Source of the DNA: Holosporales bacterium
Lineage (GTDB): Bacteria > Pseudomonadota > Alphaproteobacteria > RUG11792
Direction of reading: 5' to 3'
NCBI GenBank assembly: GCA_031275915.1
Contig: JAISOC010000024.1
Location: 1-5,841, forward strand
DNA: 5,841 bases
In this document: piece by piece, positions 1 to 5,494 of the stretch
Layout: each line of letters opens with the position of its first letter
How positions within the stretch are numbered: position 1 is the stretch's first letter
Program-made: the position numbers and the translations under genes
Notes under the pieces: generated by a model
What the model was told of the DNA's origin: nothing
What the model saw: only the letters and a program-made list of their open reading frames with translations
Database searches by the model: none

Positions 1-95
1 ATGTGTCTGTGAAATTAAGGCACGATGTAGCAAAATGGTGCAAACCAGTATATTATACATTTTGTACCGTTTTCTACGCCAGTGCCACTTTTACA

Positions 96-542
96 ATGTC
101 TGTGTGCAAGTTATCTAAACATTTCGCAAGAATAGCTGCGGTACAGGTTATGTATCAGCTGGATATGGTTGGGGGAGACATAAATAGAATCCTCAGTAAC
201 TTTCTTAATCACTATATAAAAAATGAAAATACTTTCGAGAACATGAATAAAAAATTTTTAAAAAAACTTGTGTCATATTTTGTTGAAGACATAGATTTTG
301 ATTCTATTATAAAATTACACTCAGCAAAGAATAATGTTGTCTCATCGATAACAAAGAGCATTATCAAGGTAGCAATTATAGAGATGATCTTCGAAAATAC
401 TGATATCCCAATTGTTATCAATGAGTACGTGAATGTTTCAAAATATTTTCTCGATCAGAAAGGTGTGTCATTTATTAATGCAGTGCTTGATAAAATTTCA
501 AAAAATATCGAGAGGAAAACAACATGTCGAACAAATGTGTGA
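96..542 (+). CDS. nusB: Transcription antitermination factor NusB
   Basis: 148 aa, a usual length for NusB. In the family, NusB pairs with ribosomal protein S10 (NusE), binds boxA RNA and supports antitermination, chiefly in rRNA operons. The N-terminal RIAAVQVMYQLDM stretch matches the helical start typical of NusB (R..A.Q.LYQ.D). The C-terminal half carries the family signature, PIVINEYVNVSKYF followed by GVSFINAVLDKI. The start at ATG 96 was chosen because homology begins there; a GTG at 3 would add 31 residues without NusB character. No strong Shine-Dalgarno precedes the ATG. The 3' end overlaps holC by 19 bases, suggesting coupled translation. The middle is rich in Asn, Lys and Ile, as expected from AT-biased drift. 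Family call is confident; the start is less certain. Confidence 0.88.
   Translation: MSVCKLSKHFARIAAVQVMYQLDMVGGDINRILSNFLNHYIKNENTFENMNKKFLKKLVSYFVEDIDFDSIIKLHSAKNNVVSSITKSIIKVAIIEMIFENTDIPIVINEYVNVSKYFLDQKGVSFINAVLDKISKNIERKTTCRTNV
509..523 (+). promoter_or_regulatory. Shine-Dalgarno for holC inside the end of nusB
   Basis: AGAGG at 511-515 lies 8 bases before ATG 524. It is the clearest ribosome-binding site in the window and supports choosing ATG 524 as the holC start, even though this overlaps the last codons of nusB. Most other genes here have weak or no such motif. Confidence 0.6.
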
Positions 543-991
543 ATTTTTACCTAATTTCTGGAAATTTTTTGGGCGTAGTAATAAAAATATGTGAAAAATT
601 GTATGTTCTTGGAGAAAATGCCCTCCTATTATTTGATAACGATGATGATCTCAAAGAAGCAGATTCAAAATTGTGGACATATTCAAAATCGAGTTTTTTG
701 CCTCATGGAAGCAAATTTTCCATTTCAATTGATGATGCCAATTACTGTAACGTGTGGCTATCCACCAGTATTGAGTTTCTTAACAATCCGAAGTACCTAA
801 TACACAATGGTTTATCCAACATAAGTTCCACTGCTAAAAATTTTGAAAAGCTCATAGACATTTTCAACGCAAATCAAGAAAATTTGGCAAAAGAGAGATC
901 TTCTTTTTATAAAACTCTTGGATTTAATAGCGAAAAAATATGGAAATTCGATAATAAAGAATGGGAATTGTGTGAAAATTTTAGCAATTGA
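524..991 (+). CDS. holC: DNA polymerase III chi subunit (HolC)
   Basis: 155 aa, near the family's usual ~145-150. Chi is the clamp-loader accessory subunit that contacts single-strand binding protein and, in E. coli, the psi subunit. The N-terminal NFYLISG matches the usual FYHL opening. The hallmark is LWTYSKSSFLPHGS at residues 50-63, matching the conserved LW.Y...SFLPHG motif. The C-terminal portion has the usual order: NFEKLIDIFN (F.R.VDLF-like), an AKERSSFYKTLGF helix, then a Trp-containing end (KIWKFDNKEWEL). It overlaps nusB by 19 bases and tsaD by 20, so the three are probably translated from one message. In many proteobacteria holC sits beside pepA, so this neighbourhood is not the textbook one. 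Sequence is divergent outside the motif; the call rests mainly on motif and length. Confidence 0.85.
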   Translation: MSNKCVNFYLISGNFLGVVIKICEKLYVLGENALLLFDNDDDLKEADSKLWTYSKSSFLPHGSKFSISIDDANYCNVWLSTSIEFLNNPKYLIHNGLSNISSTAKNFEKLIDIFNANQENLAKERSSFYKTLGFNSEKIWKFDNKEWELCENFSN

Positions 992-2033
992 AACAAGCTG
1001 TGATGAGACATCAGCGGCTGTGGTATCCTCTTCACCAGACAATCGAATTTTGTCTAACGTTATACATTCTCAGATAGAAATACATAAGAAGTATGGAGGA
1101 GTCATTCCAGAGTATGCAGCAAGAAATCATTTAAATAACATAGATGTGGTTGTCACCGAAGCCCTTAAAATAGCCAATGTAAGGATAAAAGATATTGATG
1201 TTGTAGCAGCAACTGCTGGTCCAGGATTAATGGGAGGCTTACTCGTTGGATTAACAATAGCTAAAACTATATCTATAATGATAGATAAACCATTTATTGC
1301 AATTAATCACCTAGAGGCCCATATATTAACTCCTCGTTTGATATACACAGATTTGGATTTTCCATATCTTGTCCTTCTAGCTTCTGGAGGTAATTTTCTG
1401 TTTGCAGAAGTGAAAAAAGTTGGTCAATACAAAATTCTTGGAGAAACATTGGATGATGCTGCTGGGGAGGCCTTTGACAAAGTGGCTAAGATGCTTGGTC
1501 TCCCATATCCTGGAGGCCCCTCTATAGAAAAAGCCGCTTCGAAAGGAAATAAAAATAGATTTAATTATACAATACCTCTTTTGAAACAAAAGGGGTGCAA
1601 TGGTTCATTTTCTGGATTAAAAACAGCTACCAAAAAGCATATAGCAACTCTAAGAGGAGAAATGAATGATCAGGATGTATGTGATATAGCTGCCTCATTT
1701 CAAAATGTTGTTGTGAAATTTATAGAAAGACAGTTCAAAAAAGCCCTTGAAATGACCTCCTCTAATGTAAAAAGCGTAGTAATTGCAGGTGGAGTCGCAG
1801 CTAATCAAAACCTGCGTACGACTACACAGCACTTTGCGAAAATACACAATCTACAGTTTTTTGCTCCTCCAATTGCTCTGTGTTCTGATAATGCTGCTAT
1901 GATAGGATGGTGCGCCGTCGAAAGAATTAAAGCTAACCTCGGCTATTCGGACTTGAATTTTCCAGTTAAACCAAGATGGCAGATAGATAATACAAACGCA
2001 AAGGGCAAACCCAACTCCAAAATCTCTATATGA
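972..2033 (+). CDS. tsaD: tRNA t6A37 threonylcarbamoyltransferase TsaD (Kae1/Gcp family)
   Basis: 353 aa; the family is usually ~340. TsaD transfers threonylcarbamoyl from threonylcarbamoyl-AMP to A37 of ANN-decoding tRNAs, working with TsaB and TsaE in the cytoplasm. It opens with KILAIETSCDETSAAV, the standard ASKHA nucleotide-binding start. The metal-binding HxExH appears as H113-L-E-A-H117, and the third ligand is D306 in CSDNAAMIGW. Also present are PGLMGGLLVGL, GETLDDAAGEAFDKVAKMLG, PYPGGP, GSFSGLKTA and AGGVAANQNLR. All expected active-site motifs are intact. The start is placed at GTG 972 because homology begins at the next residue; a weak GGGA lies just upstream. The in-frame TTG at 918 would add 18 residues that read as holC out of frame. 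The C-terminal ~15 residues are polar and not conserved. The old name 'O-sialoglycoprotein endopeptidase' should not be used. Confidence 0.96.
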   Translation: MKILAIETSCDETSAAVVSSSPDNRILSNVIHSQIEIHKKYGGVIPEYAARNHLNNIDVVVTEALKIANVRIKDIDVVAATAGPGLMGGLLVGLTIAKTISIMIDKPFIAINHLEAHILTPRLIYTDLDFPYLVLLASGGNFLFAEVKKVGQYKILGETLDDAAGEAFDKVAKMLGLPYPGGPSIEKAASKGNKNRFNYTIPLLKQKGCNGSFSGLKTATKKHIATLRGEMNDQDVCDIAASFQNVVVKFIERQFKKALEMTSSNVKSVVIAGGVAANQNLRTTTQHFAKIHNLQFFAPPIALCSDNAAMIGWCAVERIKANLGYSDLNFPVKPRWQIDNTNAKGKPNSKISI

Positions 2034-2065
2034 GGTTAAGATCTGGGAACTAACAACTAAATGTA

Positions 2066-2206
2066 CAGTATGTGTATAAGAAGAAAAATAAGGTAGAAGT
2101 GTACGCTTGCTCACTATCGTTCGCTAATGCTACTTCTGACAGTGTTTATATAAGATAAGATACTACTCAAGAGCCTTGATTTTTTGGAGATACTAGTCTA
2201 GAGCCT
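2066..2206 (+). repeat. Intergenic repeat, copy A (inverted partner at 3695-3832)
   Basis: 141 bp that aligns with the reverse complement of 3695-3832 along its whole length. By hand I count about 16 mismatches and three gap positions, roughly 85-87% identity. It runs from CAGTATGTG to TAGTCTAGAGCCT. The best conserved blocks are ACAGTGTTTATA, AGATAAGATACTA and GGAGATACTAGTCTAGAGCC. It holds a GC-richer core with alternating gctcact/gttcgct words, and in this copy a possible 6-bp stem (AGAAGT at 2095-2100, ACTTCT at 2133-2138). The ends are not inverted repeats of each other and no coding capacity is seen. It begins 32 bases after the tsaD stop. It may be a dispersed intergenic family or a MITE-like relic; its function is not visible. 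Confidence 0.85.
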
Positions 2207-2240
2207 TTTTTTAACATGAGAAAATATACCAAGATATCCT

Positions 2241-2269
2241 TTGCCACTGCAAAAAATTTCTGTGATAAT
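2241..2269 (+). promoter_or_regulatory. Sigma-70-like promoter for phzF (-rplI)
   Basis: TTGCCA (2241-2246, 5 of 6 to the -35 consensus) is followed after exactly 17 bases by GATAAT (2264-2269, 5 of 6 to the -10). A TG at 2261-2262 gives an extended -10 (TGnGATAAT). Transcription would start near 2276, leaving a ~25-base leader before ATG 2301. This is the best promoter match in the window and would serve phzF and probably rplI, 51 bases downstream of it. Prediction from sequence only. Confidence 0.55.
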
Positions 2270-2276
2270 TTCACAG
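2260..2276. promoter_or_regulatory. Operator-like perfect palindrome over the phzF -10
   Basis: CTGTGA (2260-2265), spacer TAATT, TCACAG (2271-2276): six-base arms with no mismatch. It covers the predicted -10 hexamer and ends at the expected transcription start. That position suits a repressor site. The half-sites TGTGA/TCACA resemble CRP/FNR-family sites, but with a 5-base rather than 6-base spacer. It could also be a chance palindrome in AT-rich DNA or a short hairpin. No regulator gene is present in the window. Confidence 0.4.
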
Positions 2277-2300
2277 TACGTGTTGCGTTTTTTATATAAA

Positions 2301-3107
2301 ATGAATATAAATTTCTGGATTGTAGATACATTCAGTGAGAAGCGGTTTAATGGAAGTCCTTCAGCTGTTATTTTCTCTGACGACATAAATGATGATCACC
2401 TGATGCAAAAAATAGCGATGGAGTTAAACACTCCAGAAACTATTTTTGTAAAGCGAAGTGACAATGGTGATTTTGAGGTTTCTTGTTTCTCTCCTTTTGA
2501 GAGGGGAATAAGCTTTGGAAATGGCATGTTTGCTTCTGCTCATATCATTTTTACAGAAAAAATGGTTTCAAAAGATACGATCAATTTAATTTTTGGGAGC
2601 AGGATTTTTGAAATACACAGATCAGATGATGAAGTTATAACCACTAGGTTATCTGCTCCTGGAGTGAGTAAAACAACAATGTCAAATGAGGTAATAGAGG
2701 CTTTTAATGGGGAAAACATAGTATCAGTTGCTGAGTCGAAAGGTGCTCTTATTGTTGAAATCAGGAGTCCTAGGAAAGTTGCAAATTTGGATCCTAATAT
2801 AGATGTCCTTAGGCATATGGAATATGCTCTCACGATAGTGACCGCGGATACCCACTATGAAACTGATGTGGATTATGATTTTTGTACGAGAGTTTTTGCA
2901 CCTAGACTCGGTGTATTTGAGGATAGTGTAACTCCACTTGCCCACTCAAGGTTGGCTGTATATTGGCAAGAAAGAATAGGCAAAAACGAGATGGTAGGAT
3001 GTCAGAAATCCAGGAGTAATAGTTACGTAAATGTTAGATGTGCAGATAAATATGTATACATCTCTGGTAGAAATATCACACTTACAAAAGGTACTTTGTT
3101 TTTATAG
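2301..3107 (+). CDS. PhzF-family isomerase-like protein, divergent
   Basis: 268 aa, within the usual ~260-300. PhzF proteins have a diaminopimelate-epimerase-like fold of two similar halves; PhzF itself isomerises trans-2,3-dihydro-3-hydroxyanthranilate in phenazine synthesis, but most relatives have unknown substrates. N-terminal half: FWIVDTF, then FNGSPSAVI (family F.GNPAAVV), then NTPETIFV with E46 at the position of the catalytic Glu. C-terminal half: TRVFAPRLGVFEDSVTPLAHSRLAVYW, with D208 in the conserved EDPVTGSAH-like motif, and VYISGRNITLTKGTLFL at the end. The usual CGHATLASAH reads FGNGMFASAH here, with N74 where the family has His. No other phenazine genes are present, so a phenazine role is not supported. 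Start at ATG 2301 because homology begins at once; an in-frame TTG at 2241 lies in the -35. No clear Shine-Dalgarno. Confidence 0.85.
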   Translation: MNINFWIVDTFSEKRFNGSPSAVIFSDDINDDHLMQKIAMELNTPETIFVKRSDNGDFEVSCFSPFERGISFGNGMFASAHIIFTEKMVSKDTINLIFGSRIFEIHRSDDEVITTRLSAPGVSKTTMSNEVIEAFNGENIVSVAESKGALIVEIRSPRKVANLDPNIDVLRHMEYALTIVTADTHYETDVDYDFCTRVFAPRLGVFEDSVTPLAHSRLAVYWQERIGKNEMVGCQKSRSNSYVNVRCADKYVYISGRNITLTKGTLFL

Positions 3108-3158
3108 CTAAAAATGTTAGAATACCTTGCATTCTTTGAAGAACTGTAGAAATTTTGT

Positions 3159-3680
3159 ATGAAAGTTATTCTCTTAGAAAGAATTGAAAAATTGGGATTT
3201 ATTGGTGATATTGCCGATGTTAAGAGTGGATTTGCCAGGAATTTTTTGCTCCCTCAAAAGAAGGCTTTAAGATCAACAGCTGCCAATCTCGATTATTTTG
3301 CAACTAAGAAGGCTGAAATAGAGGCCAACAATTTGAAATTGAAAGAGGGGGCAGAGAAGGTAGCTTCCAAAATGACTGATGTATCTCTTATATTGGTTAG
3401 AAATGCCAGTGAATCCGGAATGTTATTCGGATCTATCAGGGGCAATGATATATGTGAATCTCTGGCTGATAAGGGCTTTAAGATCTCTAAGAGTCAGGTA
3501 AAAATGGCAAGCCCAATAAAGACCATTGGAAATCACGTGGTGACAATTGTTTTACATCCTGAAGTTACTGTCAATGTTGGGATTAGAGTTATAACTGTTC
3601 AAGAACAAGAAATCGATACTAAGTTATCAACAACTGAGGCAACTCAGGGAGAGAACGACAACCAGGCTACTGAAGCTTGA
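3159..3680 (+). CDS. rplI: 50S ribosomal protein L9 (bL9)
   Basis: 173 aa, longer than E. coli L9 (149) because of a tail. bL9 binds 23S rRNA near the base of the L1 stalk. The N-terminal rRNA-binding domain (residues 1-~50) is textbook: MKVILLERIEKLGFIGDIADVK, then GFARNFLLPQKKAL. A charged helix follows (~50-75), then the C-terminal domain containing LFGSIRGNDI and IKTIGNHVVTIVLHPEV. From about residue 150 the protein ends in a polar, mostly acidic tail (TTEATQGENDNQATEA); extra C-terminal tails occur in other alphaproteobacterial L9 proteins. In most bacteria rplI follows rpsF and rpsR; here it follows the phzF-family gene by 51 bases and no rpsF or rpsR is seen. It probably shares the phzF promoter. 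Repeat copy B begins 15 bases after its stop. Confidence 0.96.
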   Translation: MKVILLERIEKLGFIGDIADVKSGFARNFLLPQKKALRSTAANLDYFATKKAEIEANNLKLKEGAEKVASKMTDVSLILVRNASESGMLFGSIRGNDICESLADKGFKISKSQVKMASPIKTIGNHVVTIVLHPEVTVNVGIRVITVQEQEIDTKLSTTEATQGENDNQATEA

Positions 3681-3694
3681 TCTAAAACAAATTT

Positions 3695-3832
3695 AGGCTC
3701 TAGACTAGTATCTCCAAAATCAAGGCTCCAGGGTAGTATCTTATCTTCTATAAACACTGTTAGAAGTAGCGTTAGCGAACAGAGTGAGCGAGCGTACACA
3801 CTTACCTTCTCTTTCTTCCTATCCACATACTG
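3695..3832 (-). repeat. Intergenic repeat, copy B (inverted partner of 2066-2206)
   Basis: 138 bp, the reverse-complement counterpart of copy A at about 85-87% identity by hand alignment. On the + strand it begins AGGCTCTAGACTAGTATCTCC and ends CCACATACTG. Differences from copy A are scattered substitutions, one single-base gap in the GC-richer core, and two fewer T in the T-run before GGAGATACTAG. The 6-bp arms seen in copy A are not kept here, so a shared hairpin is unlikely to be the conserved feature. Together the copies bracket the phzF-rplI block at similar distance from their upstream genes' stops. Confidence 0.85.
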
Positions 3833-3967
3833 AAGGAAGACAAAACTCTGTAGTTAGACTTTTACATTCAGTTGTCAATCCCTAATCTCGAGAATATTTG
3901 CTTAAATCGTCAAGATGATGTAGTGTGTGCGCTGATGGTAATAATGCGAAGCGGAAACAAACTTAAA
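3833..3967 (+). promoter_or_regulatory. fabD upstream region with a weak candidate promoter
   Basis: The rest of the 287-base gap between rplI and fabD, after repeat copy B. TTGTCA at 3872-3877 (5 of 6 to the -35) is followed after 17 bases by TATTTG at 3895-3900 (only 3 of 6 to the -10). fabD probably needs its own promoter because the repeat separates it from rplI, but this match is weak. In-frame ATGs at 3935 and 3944 are possible earlier fabD starts. Nothing else recognisable is seen. Confidence 0.25.
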
Positions 3968-4906
3968 ATGGGTATTGCACTAATTTTTCCAGGGCAGGGA
4001 TCTCAGAAAATTGGGATGTGTTCGTCCTTTATAACGGGGTTTAAGACTGGAATAGAGGTTATGGAAGAAATCGAGGATGCAATTTCATTTAAAATTTCTA
4101 AGCTCATTTTTGATGGGCCTATTGACGAATTAACTCAGACACAAAACGCCCAAATGGCAATATTTGCGGCTAGCATAGCAACATTTTGTGTTCTTCAGCA
4201 AGAATTTGGATTTAATATAGCAAGAAGTGTTAAATATATGGCTGGACACTCTCTTGGAGAATATACAGCCCTATGTGCTGCTTCAGCTATTCCAATTATT
4301 CACACAGCTATTCTCATACAGAAGAGAAGCGAGATTATGCAGAAAGCCCTTGATGGAGTAGATTCTTGTATGGTGGCCATACTTGGTTTAACCGTTGATA
4401 AGGTTGAGAGTTTGCTTGGAAAAAATGCACAGTGTGTTGTAGCAAACGATAATTCCAATACTCAGGTTGTTATCAGTGGAACAGCGACTGCCGTCAAAAA
4501 AGTTGCACAAGATGCAATGGAAGCAGGAGCAAAAAAAATAGTTAAATTAAATACTAGTGGGGCGTTTCATAGTCAGCTTATGCATGATAAAACTACAGAA
4601 CTCGAGGAGTTTATAAGAGACACATCATATTTTAATGCCCCGATTGTGCCAGTTATCATGAATGTTACAGCCAAACCAATTGATTGGGATACTGCCGGAA
4701 TGGGCACTCTTTTGGCTATGCAAATTTCAAATAGAGTTAGATGGAGAGAGACTATAAAATTCATGGCAGAAAATGGAATCAATAAGATAGTGGAGATAGG
4801 ACCAGGAAGAACCTTAACAAATCTAAGTAAAAGAGCCTATCCTGGTATAAAAATGACAAATATTGAAACTGTGCCTGAAATGGAAGCATTTGTCAGGGAT
4901 GAATAG
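3968..4906 (+). CDS. fabD: Malonyl-CoA:ACP transacylase FabD
   Basis: 312 aa, the usual length (~310). FabD moves the malonyl group from CoA to acyl carrier protein, supplying type II fatty-acid synthesis in the cytoplasm. The protein opens ALIFPGQGSQKIGM (oxyanion-hole Gln at residue 10). The nucleophile is S95 in GHSLGEY, R120 in QKRSEIMQ matches the malonate-binding Arg, and the catalytic partner is H201 in SGAFHSQLM. The later part contains VPVIMNVTAKP, ISNRVRWRETIKFM and KIVEIGPGRTLTNL, all standard. ATG 3968 was chosen because homology begins there; ATGs at 3935 and 3944 would add 8-11 residues without family support. The last 8 bases overlap nuoB. Other fab genes are absent from the window. 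No sign of degradation. Confidence 0.96.
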   Translation: MGIALIFPGQGSQKIGMCSSFITGFKTGIEVMEEIEDAISFKISKLIFDGPIDELTQTQNAQMAIFAASIATFCVLQQEFGFNIARSVKYMAGHSLGEYTALCAASAIPIIHTAILIQKRSEIMQKALDGVDSCMVAILGLTVDKVESLLGKNAQCVVANDNSNTQVVISGTATAVKKVAQDAMEAGAKKIVKLNTSGAFHSQLMHDKTTELEEFIRDTSYFNAPIVPVIMNVTAKPIDWDTAGMGTLLAMQISNRVRWRETIKFMAENGINKIVEIGPGRTLTNLSKRAYPGIKMTNIETVPEMEAFVRDE

Positions 4907-5342
4907 TCTATCTGATATATTTTTAACAAATCTTGAGAAAATTGCTAAATGGGCTAGAGATAGGTCTGTGTGGCCCTTGGCATTTGGTACTTCGTGTTGC
5001 GCTGTAGAGATGATGCATGCAGCCGCAAGCAGAATAGATTTAGATAGATATGGTTGTTTGTTCAGGGCAAGTCCAAAACAAGCAGATTTAATGATAGTTG
5101 CTGGAACAGTTACTGTGAAATTAGCAGAGCAGGTTAAAATTCTGTATGATCAAATGCTTTTTCCAAAATATGTTATAGCTATGGGAAGTTGCGCCATAAG
5201 TGGAGGAATATACGTAGATTCCCCTCACGTAATTCAAGGAATTGATAAAATAGTGCCAGTAGATGCGTATATATTGGGATGCCCTCCCCTTCCAGAAGAT
5301 TTAGCATTTGAGATTATGAAGATCAAAGGACAACATACTTAA
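4899..5342 (+). CDS. nuoB: NADH-quinone oxidoreductase subunit B (NuoB, complex I PSST)
   Basis: 147 aa, shorter than the common 160-180, mostly at the N-terminus. NuoB carries the terminal [4Fe-4S] cluster N2 of complex I, which passes electrons to quinone at the membrane-arm junction. All four expected ligands are present: C33 and C34 in TSCCAVEMM, C98 in GSCAISGG and C128 in LGCPPLPEDL. Other matches are KWARDRSVWPLAFG, ASPKQADLMIVAGT and YDQMLFPKYVIAMGSCA. It differs from typical alphaproteobacterial NuoB in places (GIYVDSPHVIQGIDKIVPVDAYI), so it is divergent but looks functional. ATG 4899 lies inside the end of fabD (8-base overlap, ATGAATAG), suggesting translational coupling. No nuoA precedes it and no nuoC follows: downstream sequence is unrelated. 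Confidence 0.92.
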   Translation: MNSLSDIFLTNLEKIAKWARDRSVWPLAFGTSCCAVEMMHAAASRIDLDRYGCLFRASPKQADLMIVAGTVTVKLAEQVKILYDQMLFPKYVIAMGSCAISGGIYVDSPHVIQGIDKIVPVDAYILGCPPLPEDLAFEIMKIKGQHT

Positions 5343-5494
5343 ACTTTTCAACGTCTGAGTTACATACCACGCGTTTGCTTGAAAGTAGGAGGCACGCAAC
5401 ATTGTCATAAAACGAAAGCCAAAGCCCCAAAGAGACACATAACCACAACTACAACCCGTGTCAAAATGGGGCAACAATCTTCAAGAATCAGAAG
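5343..5494. other. Non-coding stretch after nuoB with changed composition
   Basis: 152 bases between the nuoB stop and the stop of the opposing gene. It appears visibly richer in G and C than the genes to its left, with runs such as AAAGCCAAAGCCCC and ACCACAACTACAACCC. I see no terminator hairpin with a T-run, no nuoC start, and no recognisable coding frame on either strand. If the right-hand gene is real, this is its 3' flank. Confidence 0.4.

Noticed and set aside
28..56. Promoter for nusB with TATTAT at 51-56
   Set aside because: The -10-like hexamer is fair, but no -35 match sits at suitable spacing, and the region is AT-rich enough for chance hits.
1..119. Open frame from the left edge that could be the tail of an upstream gene such as ribH, often near nusB
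   Set aside because: The translation has no recognisable family motif and runs past the nusB start out of frame; too short to support a call.
2095..2138. Terminator hairpin for tsaD in repeat copy A (AGAAGT...ACTTCT)
   Set aside because: Six-base arms with a ~30-base loop, no T-run directly after, and the arms are not kept in copy B.
2066..2206. Repeat copy as a tRNA, small RNA gene or CRISPR unit
   Set aside because: No cloverleaf, no short regularly spaced direct repeats and no conserved hairpin between the copies; only two copies, inverted, with genes between.
2301..3107. Part of a phenazine biosynthesis cluster
   Set aside because: No other phz genes are in the window, and PhzF-family proteins occur widely outside phenazine synthesis.
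3872..3967. N-terminal extension of FabD from TTG 3872
   Set aside because: The added residues lack FabD homology, and canonical FabD begins directly before ALIFPGQGSQ, at ATG 3968.
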